This document shows, one piece after another, positions 34,262-44,238 of a stretch of 64,000 bases of DNA. The stretch comes from Peronospora farinosa (taxonomy: Eukaryota > Oomycota > Peronosporomycetes > Peronosporales > Peronosporaceae): positions 124,001 through 188,000 of the forward strand of contig CANTFK010000129.1 in the NCBI GenBank assembly GCA_947646735.1, in the 5' to 3' direction. Numbering within the stretch: position 1 is the first letter of the stretch; each line of letters starts with the position of its first letter. A model generated the notes under the pieces. It was not told the DNA's origin, ran no database searches, and saw only the letters and a program-made list of their open reading frames with translations. Made by a program: the position numbers and the translations under genes.

Positions 34262-34899
34262 TGTAACGGGGTTACACGACGGTTGTAGCGTCTTTCCGAG
34301 AGTTTACGGTTGAACTCCCCGTTTATTGCATATAATGCATTTTGATACTTCTCTTAAGAGGTATTAAGTATGAGCGTTAAGATACGGTATTCGGTAATAC
34401 CGTATCTTATCGATTGGGATTCGATAAATCGATAACGCTGTATTAAGTACATCATACACAGATGTTTAGACGATACGTCGTCCAATAGCAAAGTCTGCAT
34501 ATAATAATTACTATTATAGTAATTAATCTAGTGTAGTGTACTTAGAGTAGGACTATTTATTAAAATCTTAAAGCATAAATAAAATCAGCTCTCATTTTGA
34601 GTTTAAGATCGCATGTCGTTCTGACTTGTTCTCTTGTGCACTTCGTGCGTTGGTTCTCTGAACATTTAAGCTTCTAGCTTGTTCTTGCACTCTGTGCGTG
34701 GGTTCTCTGAACCTTAAGCTTATTGCTTGCTGACTAAAAGTCTCTTTCCTAGTTCCTTATAACAGGGTGACTTTAAGTCGTTTAATTAGTTTCCTAGAAC
34801 TAAGTGGCTTTTAGCCTTAACTCTGTTTAGTTCTCTAGAACTAAGAGGCTTCCAGCCTAAAGTCTTCCTCTAGCTAAAGAGCTGTGCATCTCCGCTACA
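34262..34899 (+). repeat. 3' LTR of copy B
   Basis: 638 bases, TGTAACGGGGTTACACGACG to CTCCGCTACA, almost identical to the 5' LTR (a short CT indel in the CTTCTCT stretch and one G/A difference noticed). Followed by CCAGT. Confidence 0.92.
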
Positions 34900-34904
34900 C
34901 CAGT

Positions 34905-36152
34905 CGTTTAAGTCTCGCCACGGGATCCAGTTTCATCGTCGCTTTGGAAAGAGTGGGCCAGTTGATATAAAACTCATCGAGGATGAGAGACTAAGGATTC
35001 GGGACATCCTGGGTCAGTATGAGCTCGAGAACATCTACAATATATATAAAGATATTGTTCTATAGGATACAGGTAAGATAGGGAATGCGTTGCAATTGTT
35101 TGTCAACGTGATAATCAAACACAGACTTAATTACTAGGCGGACCACTCTCTTGCGACCAAGCAGCTGGAAGGTCGAGAGAAGAGCAAAGAGCGCTTTACA
35201 CTTGCTGTCTGCTACAATGGTGACGGTTCCGACAAGATTCTATTGTGGGTGATTAGGAAAACATAGAGTCCGCGTTGCTTCAAGAACATGAACCGAAACA
35301 ATCTCGGCTACATTTGTCGCAGCACTGCGAAAGCTTGGATGACCCAGCTTGCTTCCTCGAGTGGATCAGCATTTAATTTTCGGATGGCTAATAGAAAAGT
35401 TCTTCTCATCACGGACAATTGCAGTGCGCACGCTACTCTAACGGAGCTTCACGCTCGCATTCAACTGAGAAGCACCTCTTTTTTTATCTTCCACCGAACA
35501 CCACATCCCAGCTGTAAGTATGTGATGCCGGGATCATCTGGAACCTGAAGGCCTACCATCGGCGCTCGCTCAACCGCCTCCTCTGGCGACGCATGAAGGA
35601 TAAGGCCACCGATCCCGAGAATGTGGACATCCTGCAAGCTATCAGGCTTGTAGTTCCGGCATGGAGAGACAAGGTCAAGCCTACAACAATTGCCAATTGC
35701 TTCCAGCACTGCATAATGCGTACTGTCGCCCCCAACCTCGTATAGAATCAGCAACTGGCTGTCGATCAAGAGGAGACCGCTGATCTTCTGGATGAAGATG
35801 TCGTAAAGGATCTGGAGGCACAGGTTCAGCAGTTCCGTTACCGCAACCCGATGGACATCAGCAACCTACTCAACTATCCAGATGAGGAGGTGGTCACCTA
35901 GCTGCCAGATCTCATGATGTACTTCAGGAGTACCTGCCCACGGAGGTCGACGATACAACTGTAGATGAAGACGACAGTAAAGAACTTCCTCCTATTTTAG
36001 CGTTCGGCGCACAAAAGACGATTTTTTTGTCGCTCGAAACCTTCTGGATGCAGCAGGTAAATACAGAGGACTACTTCATAGTGGCACTGCAGCGGATGAG
36101 GGACAAGCTTCGGACGATCAAAATATGCCAGATGGAGCAGAAGGGAATTTAG
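34905..36152 (+). pseudogene. Pogo-like transposase, C-terminal piece
   Basis: It resumes the interrupted frame with FKSRHGIQFHRRFGKSG. The DDE region is then broken: the first Asp region reads NIYKDIVL and stop, ERFTLAVCYNGDGSDKI follows, and VLLITDNCSAHAT (second Asp) is readable at about 35400. NPMDISNLLNYPDEEVV and a coiled-coil-like tail to a TAG at 36150 complete it. At least six stops or frameshifts are seen. Confidence 0.78.
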
Positions 36153-37195
36153 AGCTATTTACACGAGTATAAGTAGCACGTCTCCAGAATTGTTTCATCC
36201 CATATGAAATTTCACCCATACATATATACCGAATTTGCTGCTCATCCATTCAATTACTTAGTCTCAACTTGCAATTGTATGTGTCTACGTATCTAAGACC
36301 ATGTTGTAGGCATGACTCCAACCATTTGGTGAGCAATAAAGATCAGTGTCTCAATCCATTCATTCTCGCTCCGACACACTTAGTTAGCTGTGTTATAGTA
36401 CAGAGCATCTGGTGTAGACAGTCGTAGTGCGTATCGCGCTTTTGCTTTTCTTCGTCAGCCTTTGTATGAAGCCACTACCGGCATCGGCATTGATGCCGTG
36501 AGTCAGAAGCAGTTTTGCACAGTATACTAAGCCATACCGACCACAATATCGCATCTAAACGCGCTTTAGTATAATGTGAGATATTAAAGCGATAGCAACT
36601 GTGGCGTAAAAAGTGTACATAGTTGCGCTTGCCATTCTACCTGAGTACTGCCATCGATTTTCTTGCAGAATTAAAGCAACGAGAGTAATCTTGGACTTCG
36701 TATCGCCATCGCAGCCACGCTTTGCCTGTAGCAGTTAAAGTTTACAATCCCACCACTAAATATAAATCGTCGTGTCACCGCCTACGCGGCTCTCATCGAC
36801 GTTTTTCGCTGGACCGTGATATATTGACAAATTTACCTTAATGTTTAACATGACCAGTTGCGACGGACTGAAGTAGAGAGTCTGTATGAACTCTTGATGA
36901 CGGATTTGATGCCAATCCACTCGGTATGGAAATTGTGTAACGCGAATTACTGTAAATACTACAATGTTTCAAGCCATGCTTACTTCTTGGCCAGGGACTC
37001 GCGCACGGCTTGCTTCTGCATAGCACTAGCTCCGCTTTCCTAAAACTGCTTTAGAGTAGGGTAAATTCGTTAACGCAAGTTATCAGATACCAGATTATAT
37101 GGAGGCATATCAGTCCTAATATAGGACGACCTCGGGGCTGAAGATTTTTAGCAATTTATCAGCTAAGGTAGTATCACTTTAGACAGTTTCTACAG
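36153..37195. other. 3' part of the pogo-like element, no gene seen
   Basis: AT-rich sequence between the transposase end and the right terminal repeat. No supported coding region. Confidence 0.5.
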
Positions 37196-37828
37196 TAGTC
37201 TGTGTCGATATCCGCATCTATTGTCGTCTGCAATGCAGTATTAATTTGACCCTGCCTGACATTGCGACGCATTGACAAAGGACTTGACGACAGAGGCTCC
37301 AAGTGCAGCATTCACTCAACAAGCAAACTAGATTTCATTAGCGAGAAGAGCTTGCTTGCAAAACTGTTGATCTTACAATTTCCATTAATTGTCCAACGCA
37401 GCATTACCAATTTTCGCTTCATATCCAAGATTACGGTGCCGGGATACAGTCGTGCCCAGCATCATATAGACGATGCAGCCTAATCATTTTGCTGTGCCGA
37501 CACCACGCGTAGGTACATAGTGAACAACTTCATATCGCGGTGTCGTTGACGGTCCTAACCTTTGAACTGCTATAACTCTTAATAGCTACGGGTGGTTCGG
37601 GCTCGCATATGTTACCTTAACCTCTACGAAGCCCAGAAAATGTGAGGTGTCCATGACTTATACCGGAAGGTAGTCCGCAGTTCGTGCCAAGCACTTTCTC
37701 TGCTGCACTCTCGCTTGCACAGTTCCATCCAATTAGACTCTTGTGACCTTTAACCGACTGGCTTTCTAGTGTTCAAATTAATCTGCATAAAAACGTAATG
37801 GTCGTCGCTCTTCGTAGTAGCGAGAATA
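37196..37828 (+). repeat. Effector-upstream sequence, right part
   Basis: Near-identical to 61311-61939 upstream of the second effector. The copy continues from TAGTCTGTGTCGAT to CGAGAATA, where the Pack-type element begins. Confidence 0.88.
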
Positions 37829-38759
37829 CAGACCTCCCTTCAATAAGTTATCCTCCGATAAGTTACAACCTCCGGTAGGTTATCAAATTAATGTCCACCG
37901 AGCTTGTTCTATGGTCGCTAAGTTATATGTTATAGTCAGGCAGGGCAAATAACTTTATAAGATGAGTATTTTTCTAGTACTTTAGACGAGAAACCTACTA
38001 AGCCACATGTCAAGGGTAGTTTCGGTATGGGTGCGTTGCGAAAAGTCCATTTGAAGGTCGCGAAAGAACTCTATAAGCGGCTACTGGACTGGGATACATC
38101 GAGCACGGAGCAGTTATCATGAAGGAAGTTGGTCTCTTCAATTCTGGCGAACTTGTCTGCAACAGGCGCCACATCTCCACTAATTTCTTTCTGCTTTTGT
38201 GCCTGATGAGAGCAGGAACGGTAGGGTAACTAGCGTAGATAGGTATGCATAGAAGAAAAAGGATAGCAAAAAAAGCCAAGCATAACACAGAATTATGATT
38301 ACCAAAAATTCTAGCTTTTACCTTTTCCACAAATCTCGCTCTCGCTCAGCTCCCTCATCCTCTCCGTAGAATTGCAAAGCTCCGAAATCTTCATTGGATC
38401 CGGGACACGCAGCTGCTCTAGATGGTCTCTCAACTCCTACTCCAGCTTTTCGACATCTTCTACTATCTAGGTAGGCAAGACACTATTTAACACTGTAAAT
38501 TTACAAAAAGCTTTCACTAATAGCACAGAAAATACAAGCTTACGAAATGTCTCACACCTTTAAGCCGAGTCCAACTAACAAATGGAGTCAAGGACTTAAG
38601 TTCTTTTAGCAGTCTGAACCTTGGAGCTGGACCTGCCAGGTTTCTTTTTATTATCTAAGTTATTTTATGTACAATAAACATAATCCGATAAGTTATAACC
38701 TCCGTTCATTTATGGGTATCGTCGTCCACCGTACCCATAACTTAACGGAGGGAGCTCTG
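37829..38759. mobile_element. Pack-type TIR element in an effector promoter
   Basis: 931 bases flanked by TA on both sides; the paralogous locus has a single TA at 61938-61939 with matching flanks. Terminal repeats start CAGACCTCCCTTCAATAAGT (left) and CAGAGCTCCCTCCGTTAAGT (right, opposite strand). GATAAGTTAYAACCTCCG occurs near each end in direct orientation. No transposase; it is filled with a gene fragment (38060-38610). Confidence 0.82.
38060..38610 (-). pseudogene. Captured gene fragment with introns, unrecognised
   Basis: Minus-strand exon pieces can be joined across GT-AG boundaries. A segment ends in LRVPDPMKISELCNSTERMR and SESEICGK, then GTAAAAGCTAG to CTCTCATCAG is an intron (about 38200-38320), then AQKQKEISGDVAPVADKFAR to a stop. 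A further intron (GTAAGCTTGT to CTACCTAG) may precede. One in-frame TAG is present. The retained introns mean capture at the DNA level. The donor gene is not in this window and I do not recognise it. Confidence 0.5.
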
Positions 38760-38770
38760 TACTTCGTACC

Positions 38771-38781
38771 TTCTCACTTTG
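38771..38781 (+). promoter_or_regulatory. Initiator-like element of effector 1
   Basis: TTCTCACTTTG contains TCACTTT (YCAYTYY). The same block stands in front of effector 2 at about 61949-61957. Here it is only about 12 bases downstream of the Pack-type insertion. Confidence 0.45.
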
Positions 38782-38825
38782 TTTTTCGCCTCCAGCCCTT
38801 CAGTGCTACATTGACTCTATTGAGA

Positions 38826-39275
38826 ATGGCCTGCACGATCAGCAAAGTTAAGCATCTATTCTGGTACATGGTGCTAGTAACAGCTGTTGTGCTGATATGG
38901 AGTCCACAGACTATGGTAACGATGATGGTCGCTTCGCAGCATGCACCGAAAAACGCACGAGAGAATCGACAATTAAGGCCAAGCTCATACATGAAGGAGG
39001 AAGTTAACGGTGGTGAGGAAGAAAGAGGGCTTGGTATTGATTTGAACCTCACGCCTTCGGCCGGAAATGTAATCGGTGCATTGAATGCTAACGAGGAACT
39101 TGTGGCTGAGATTCCCAAAGCTGGCGAGATCGCGAAAGATAGCGCCAATCTGCTGGAGTGGACAAATTCACAGGGACAATTGACTGAGGAGTTCCTAAAA
39201 GATGCGAAAGAAAAGATTTTAGATTTTACTACTAAATACGGGAGAGAAAGCGTGGTTTGTACGTCCGCATACTAG
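38826..39275 (+). CDS. RxLR-type effector 1, C-terminally truncated
   Basis: A 149-residue secreted protein. Residues 1-36 form a signal peptide with hydrophobic core YMVLVTAVVLIW. RQLR at 48-51 is the RxLR motif and EEER at 64-67 the dEER-like acidic motif. This N-terminal pattern marks oomycete proteins delivered into plant cells; the target is unknown. The start at 38826 is chosen because it begins the signal peptide; an upstream in-frame ATG at 38667 falls in the Pack-type element. Compared with effector 2 the protein stops being homologous after residue 143 or so (KYGRESVV), ends CTSAY, and lacks the WY region. The missing half lies inverted at 40166-40981. Confidence 0.8.
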   Translation: MACTISKVKHLFWYMVLVTAVVLIWSPQTMVTMMVASQHAPKNARENRQLRPSSYMKEEVNGGEEERGLGIDLNLTPSAGNVIGALNANEELVAEIPKAGEIAKDSANLLEWTNSQGQLTEEFLKDAKEKILDFTTKYGRESVVCTSAY

Positions 39276-40165
39276 TTCTCTCACTCTTTGTCTTTCGGCA
39301 ACCCTCTACCTTATACTACTGAGTATAATTCTCGTATTCCTCGGCGATTACAAGACCATTAAAACTGTCGCCGGTCGCTGCCATCGTGACGAACGGTGTG
39401 ACTGACGACACCACAAAGCGTTGCATAGCCTTCCCTTTGCCTCTGCGGCTCCTCTAGCATCCCGTATCGTCAGTAGCTGTTGAAATTGGTCTAAAGCGAA
39501 CCTGGCTGTGCTACCTTTTCACTGTAGAGTTATCATCTTGCTGCTGCGTCTTGCGCTGGAGGGAGCTTTATTTTAATGCCCACAACGTTGTATAAATCTC
39601 GAAATCACAAGATGATCACCAAATATAAAGCAACAAAGTCATAAAGGGTTGAATGACTCTACGTGTCAAAAAGATAATGTGGGCAGTTGGTAGCCCATCG
39701 TGGAGATGCGTTGAGCACTTTGAGCGGCCCAAAACTCAGCAGCATCTCCTTTCATGTCCATATTGCGGTGTCAAAAGGGAGAAATTAAAATAATGAGGTG
39801 AAGGTTCTTTGACGGACAGTGTGATGAAAAGGGGTACATTGGTCACAACAGTTAAATCAACTCCACTATAACTACATTTCATTGAAGTTCAGTTGAAGAC
39901 ACTTTGTGCTGGTAAAACACTTTTATTGACAACTCAAAGACTTAAACAAAAGCTATAAAAATATGGAAACATATACATGTAAAACACCTCATTGTTCTGT
40001 TAACAATATCACCGATGCTTTCAGACCCAAACTTCTATTTCCAGCCCGTGACTTGTAAGTCGTCCAGCATTTTTTTAGCTTATCGTCCAGAGCATACTAC
40101 ATCGCACGTTTCGTGATGACTAGCTTGTGGTACAATCTCGTCCAAATTCTCGTTCGTAGTCCTTC
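39276..40165. other. Inverted 3' flank of an effector gene
   Basis: The minus strand of about 39960-40165 aligns with 63175-63375, the 3' flank of effector 2, so the effector's downstream region is inverted here. 39276-39950 shows no supported gene. Confidence 0.65.
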
Positions 40166-40981
40166 CTACTGACCATCGTCTTCTCGTTGGCGCTTTATCG
40201 ACGCTAGTGCTTTGTCGTCGTTTCCCTTGCGCTTTCTCGTCTCCAATTCCTTCGTTTGTACTTCAACAAGCACCTTCTCGTTATATTCAGCTTGCAACTT
40301 CCCTTCGAAAGATGTAGCACCCTTGAACCGCTTGTATAGATCGTTGTCGATCAAGTGATCCCTCAGCTCTGGGACTACTAGTTTTGCAAGCTCTTGTAAT
40401 CTAATGTTCGTTAGCTTTTTCAGCCTTAAAAAATATATGATCCACGTGTACCACAAGGGGCTGTCGAGCATACGGTCGCCTTCTTCTTTGAGCTTAAGAA
40501 CCTTAAAGAGATCGTCACCACTATATCCCTTTTTCTTCCAAACCGTCATCTGGTGCATCGCCAACTCGTTTGCCGTTTTCTTTACAGCATCGTTTCCTTC
40601 TTTACGCTCCAAAATATAAAGCTGTTGTGCTAGCTTTCGGTCACCATAATGCTCCTACAACTTATCATACAACAGCGGAAATGGGGATTTCTTTTTCCTT
40701 CGGCTCGAATAACTTTTGATCCACTCTTGAAGGGAATCTTCCGCCAAAGTATCCTCTAAAGATTTCTTTTTGTCAAAGAGCAGTCTGTTCTTATCATGTC
40801 CATCATTTAAATCCTGCAACCGAGCAAATATCAATCTATCGGCACTATCTCTCGTAGCTGGGTCTTTTTTTGCGGCCGCTAGCATGCTGAGAGTTGCGTG
40901 CTGCGAAAGCTGTTCAGGAAGAAGCAGTGACAATGTCGGCAGATGAAAGCTTGGATATGACTGGTAGGAAACGGAAGACAA
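40166..40981 (-). pseudogene. RxLR effector C-terminal half with WY-type domain, inverted
   Basis: The minus-strand frame runs from about 40981 to 40166 with one TAG (40655-40657), giving about 270 codons. It aligns to the C-terminal part of effector 2: KKDPATRDSADRL at its start, then MTVWKKKGYSGDDLFKVLKL, SPLWYTWIIYFL and REDDGQ at the end. The conserved Trp followed by Tyr with the D-DVFxLLKL spacing is a WY-domain pattern. No signal peptide or RxLR motif precedes it, and no ATG fits. It most likely is the detached half of effector 1 or of a close paralog. Confidence 0.75.
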
Positions 40982-41432
40982 TTCAGAAGAAGAAGAAAAT
41001 CGGATGTTAAGGGTGAATATTTCATGATGTTGGATGAACGTCAGGTAAAGCTTGTCGTTGTCTCATGAACGAGGGTGAGTACGTGATATGTGGCTAGAGA
41101 GCGAATCGAAATTAATGGTAAGTAGTCTAGTTTTCCGCCGGTACAGAGCGTTGAAATACCTTGGAGTATAGCACGCAGTTTATAGACGAGTGCGAAACAC
41201 AAACACCTCACTAGTCGATCACGATTTTTTTTCCATAGCACCTGTATCTCTGCCGGTGAAAACAAGAAGTGCATCGATACAAAAGGTTACTTTGAAAAGA
41301 GCGATAATGCTGTCGCTTAAAGTTTGCCGAAGTTTGACGGGTATTATCAGCTATTGCAAAGCAAGTTTTTAGTATTGAAAATAATAAGACGATTGTTTTG
41401 GACCCCGGTGACTTCAACTTGGATGGAGACTC
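40982..41432. other. Spacer between effector fragment and SRAP gene
   Basis: No supported gene. Short minus-strand frames here lack motifs. Confidence 0.45.
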
Positions 41433-43008
41433 CTACTTCAACGTCTTTTTTGTTGGAGATGACACACGACGGCGCTTTGTTGGTAATTTTGATGGTGTCA
41501 AATCGTGGTTTCCCTCATCAAACCGTTTGTCGAGGAGCGAAGAGGCTGGAATAAACTTGGTCGAGAATTGCTTGGATTGTTTCTTTGGTGACGTGTCCGA
41601 ATTGACATTATGCTTTTCCAGCCGTGAGCCGGGTGTAGAATCACAAAAAATTACCTTCTCCATTTTGGCTTGTTCAGATGGTGCAATCGGCGAAGAAGCA
41701 GAGGGATCTTGCTTCTCTGTCTTGACTCCAAAGAATTGTCTAATGTCACCTGACCCAATGACAACAAGGTTTGGAGCATCAGACACCATGTCAATTGGGA
41801 ATGAGCTATCCATGTAGACAAGCGGTATACCTGCGTGCTTGATGTTGACTTTTTTGGCGCAGTCTTCACTTTGAAACTGCATCAATCCAACTACAATATA
41901 AATCTAATGTCAATCAGTACGACAAACCAAACACAGTGTTGTTACAGTTGTCATGCCTCTCTTATCCACTGCGTGCCACTTCAAGTCGTTGGAGCGGTAC
42001 GATGTTAGCAAGTCTTTCAGATCTTCAAACTTTGCGCCAGAAAGCCACCGGTCAACGCCTATGTCAGATAAAATAACCTGAACCGTATAAATGTCACTTT
42101 CAATACTTCAACCAGTCTCTTAAGGTGGTCGTCTTACTGGCATACGAGTGTGCAACCACTTTAGCTCCGGTGCAATGGCAGTTGTAAGCATAGTGTACGA
42201 GTACATCAGCTCACCTGCCTCGCTTTTCCAGTGATCATACAGGCCAGCGAACTTTAAAAGAAGTTTTAAATCGTCAGACAATCAATGCTTCCAAACAATC
42301 AGTCTTCCGCTTACCTTCATCACACTGCCTTCTCGGTAAAAGTAAAATGGCTGCTTCTCTCTTTTACCCACTTGTTGCCACTCGTAGTATCTGTACAATT
42401 TCGTTAGATTCCACAACAAGTTTCATGAAACAAGCTAAAGTTGCTCACCCTTCACACATCACCACACATCTCTTCGACTCCAACACCCGCTTAAATGCCG
42501 GTCGCTCCCGTAAATTCTCGGATCTGTATCACAGCGCAATCGTCACCTTTTGTACATTTTGTTACTTACCGTTAGTCTTGTACCTGGCATTGAACATCCG
42601 GAAGTGGTCTGGTTTTGCATTTGCTTTGGCAAAGGATGGAACCATTCCCCACTACACATACCGGTAGTCCATCCACAAGTCAATTGCAAAGCCACCAAAT
42701 CGATGCTAACAGACAATATATACTACAGCACGTACTCGCATGGCTTGCAAGCGTGTTTTTTCGCTCCTCTCACTCTCTACCTTTGCTCCACCATGTTGCA
42801 AAAGTACAGGTCCATATCGTCCCGGCCCCATATTCTCCACCGGATTGTCTATTGCAAAGCAAGTGATCTATTTAGCATCACAGTGCGCTTTCTTCTCAAT
42901 CATCTCTTTCTTCGTACACTTGTCACCATCTACAAAGTCCTCTGGAGCGACGCCTGCAACTTGCACCACCTGCTCGCGCGTTAGGGTGCAGCGCGATCGG
43001 CCACACAT
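41433..43008 (-). CDS. HMCES: SRAP-domain protein, HMCES homolog (abasic-site DNA-protein crosslinker)
   Basis: Eight exons join in frame to 367 residues: 43008-42927, 42848-42736, 42651-42584, 42523-42449, 42390-42315, 42251-42138, 42077-41946, 41876-41433, all with GT-AG introns. HMCES/YedK proteins cap abasic sites in single-stranded DNA through a thiazolidine link from Cys2 and shield replication forks. All key residues are present: MCGR (Cys2), FNAR (Asn86), GYYEW (Glu116) and LHTRMP (His172). The tail (residues 252-367) is basic and ends in an NLS-like PTKRRR. DIRQFF at 264-269 resembles a PCNA-binding motif. Start choice is fixed by the need for Cys at position 2. It appears intact. 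Confidence 0.92.
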
Positions 43009-44238
43009 GGAAATGAGTTAACAGGCTGTATCAAATATGCGAGGTGAGAAGTGGAGGTATGTGAGACGTGTACGTCGTTTCGCAACACCTGACGCTGATA
43101 GTGTCAATAGAAGGCTCAATCACGACTTCCAACCGATTCATCTACAATGCTATAGACATGACATCTCTGTCGGACCGCAGGTGCAGAGTGTTTAGAGGAT
43201 GCACAATGTCTCACCAATACTGTGGACTCGTTCACGTTCCCAGGTCGGAAGCCCAGCAGTCGATTGCTCGGTAAAGTTAATGTTGATAATGAGAAACAAC
43301 AGAAGAATGGGAGACGATGGAGGTTTCAAGTGGCCGGTAAGGATGTCGTTTAGTACCTGAAGTTGCGTCTCGCGAAGCTACTGATGTTAACAACCATAAA
43401 CGACACGTTTAAGCAAAACCAGAATCCATTCTCAATCGGATTCGTAGACACAAGTGCATATACTTTGGCGCAATGTAGGCAACCATTGCATGACCTATTC
43501 AAAGAGCGAACGACGCGGTGAACTCGAATCCGATGGCTGAGCTCATCTAATCGATTTTTACTCCATTGACATGCATCAGTGGGATGCACCGTCGTCTCCA
43601 TCTATCTACGTGCGTGTAAAGACTGGATTTTGCGCTTGTAACCATCATAAAACGCTTCTACAAAGCTTTGTTCAGTAACGTGCTGGCGGATGATATGGCG
43701 ATGTGCAACGATCATGTCAACCTTAATATTCACCGATGAGTGCACTAACCTGCTGCTTGCTTTCCGAAACCAACACCTCATTCGAGCTGATGCTTTGGTC
43801 GGGCGTGACGGCAATAGACTCAGTCACAAGCCATCCGCAGATTGTCAACATCGTCTTTCGACGCTATTGCACAAAAGAACGCGAGCTAAATGATGCTCGC
43901 AAGTGATCCACGAAGCCGCAATCACGATATGCTGGACACGGGGCAACAATTACATGCGAATCGTCAATTAGTAAGCGTTCGTGCTTGACACTATCACTAC
44001 TGCGTGAACGTGTTGCACTAGATCAGGCTCCTACTTTCTCCGTCTCAGTATACTAAAGACGTAGATTCATTCATCCAAGCATGTTACTTCAAGTAAGATT
44101 GTTTTTTTCTCTTGGAAAAGACGACTGCATGTCGTTTACACTTTCCAGGTAACGCAGAAATTACGACTACAGAGCGCGGTAAAGCTTGAATGCGGCGTAC
44201 TGGACGTGACCGCACGTCGTATGCTTCAACAAGCAGAA
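43009..44238. other. Intergenic; one broken unrecognised frame
   Basis: A minus-strand frame runs 43814-43350 with a TAG at 43602. It has several Cys residues but no motif I recognise. Otherwise nothing is seen. Confidence 0.4.

Larger units (their letters stand above)
23614..34899 (+). mobile_element. Ty3 retrotransposon family 1, copy B (full-length, carries inserts)
   Basis: Bounded by LTRs of 640 and 638 bases with a perfect 5-base duplication CCAGT (23609-23613 and 34900-34904). Internal order is gag, protease, copia insert, RT/RNase H, integrase, chromodomain, antisense ORF (with a mitochondrial insert), purine tract (TGGTGGGGGAGGGTG). The two LTRs look almost identical, so the insertion is young, yet the coding frames are broken. 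It sits inside the pogo-like transposase. Confidence 0.95.
23117..37195 (+). mobile_element. Pogo-like DNA transposon, interrupted by a Ty3 element
   Basis: Flanked by TA at 23115-23116 and 37196-37197. The left end CACAGTAAAACCTGTTTAA and the right end (CTGTAGAAACTGTCTAAAG on the opposite strand) are imperfect inverted repeats of the pogo/Tc1 CAGTxxAACC type. It carries a CENP-B-HTH/DDE transposase in two pieces. Without the Ty3 insert it would be about 2.8 kb. The second effector locus preserves the unoccupied site near 61308-61313. Confidence 0.8.

Noticed and set aside
43350..43814. Minus-strand frame with one TAG as a gene
   Set aside because: No domain, no splice signals that improve it, no homologous copy in the window.
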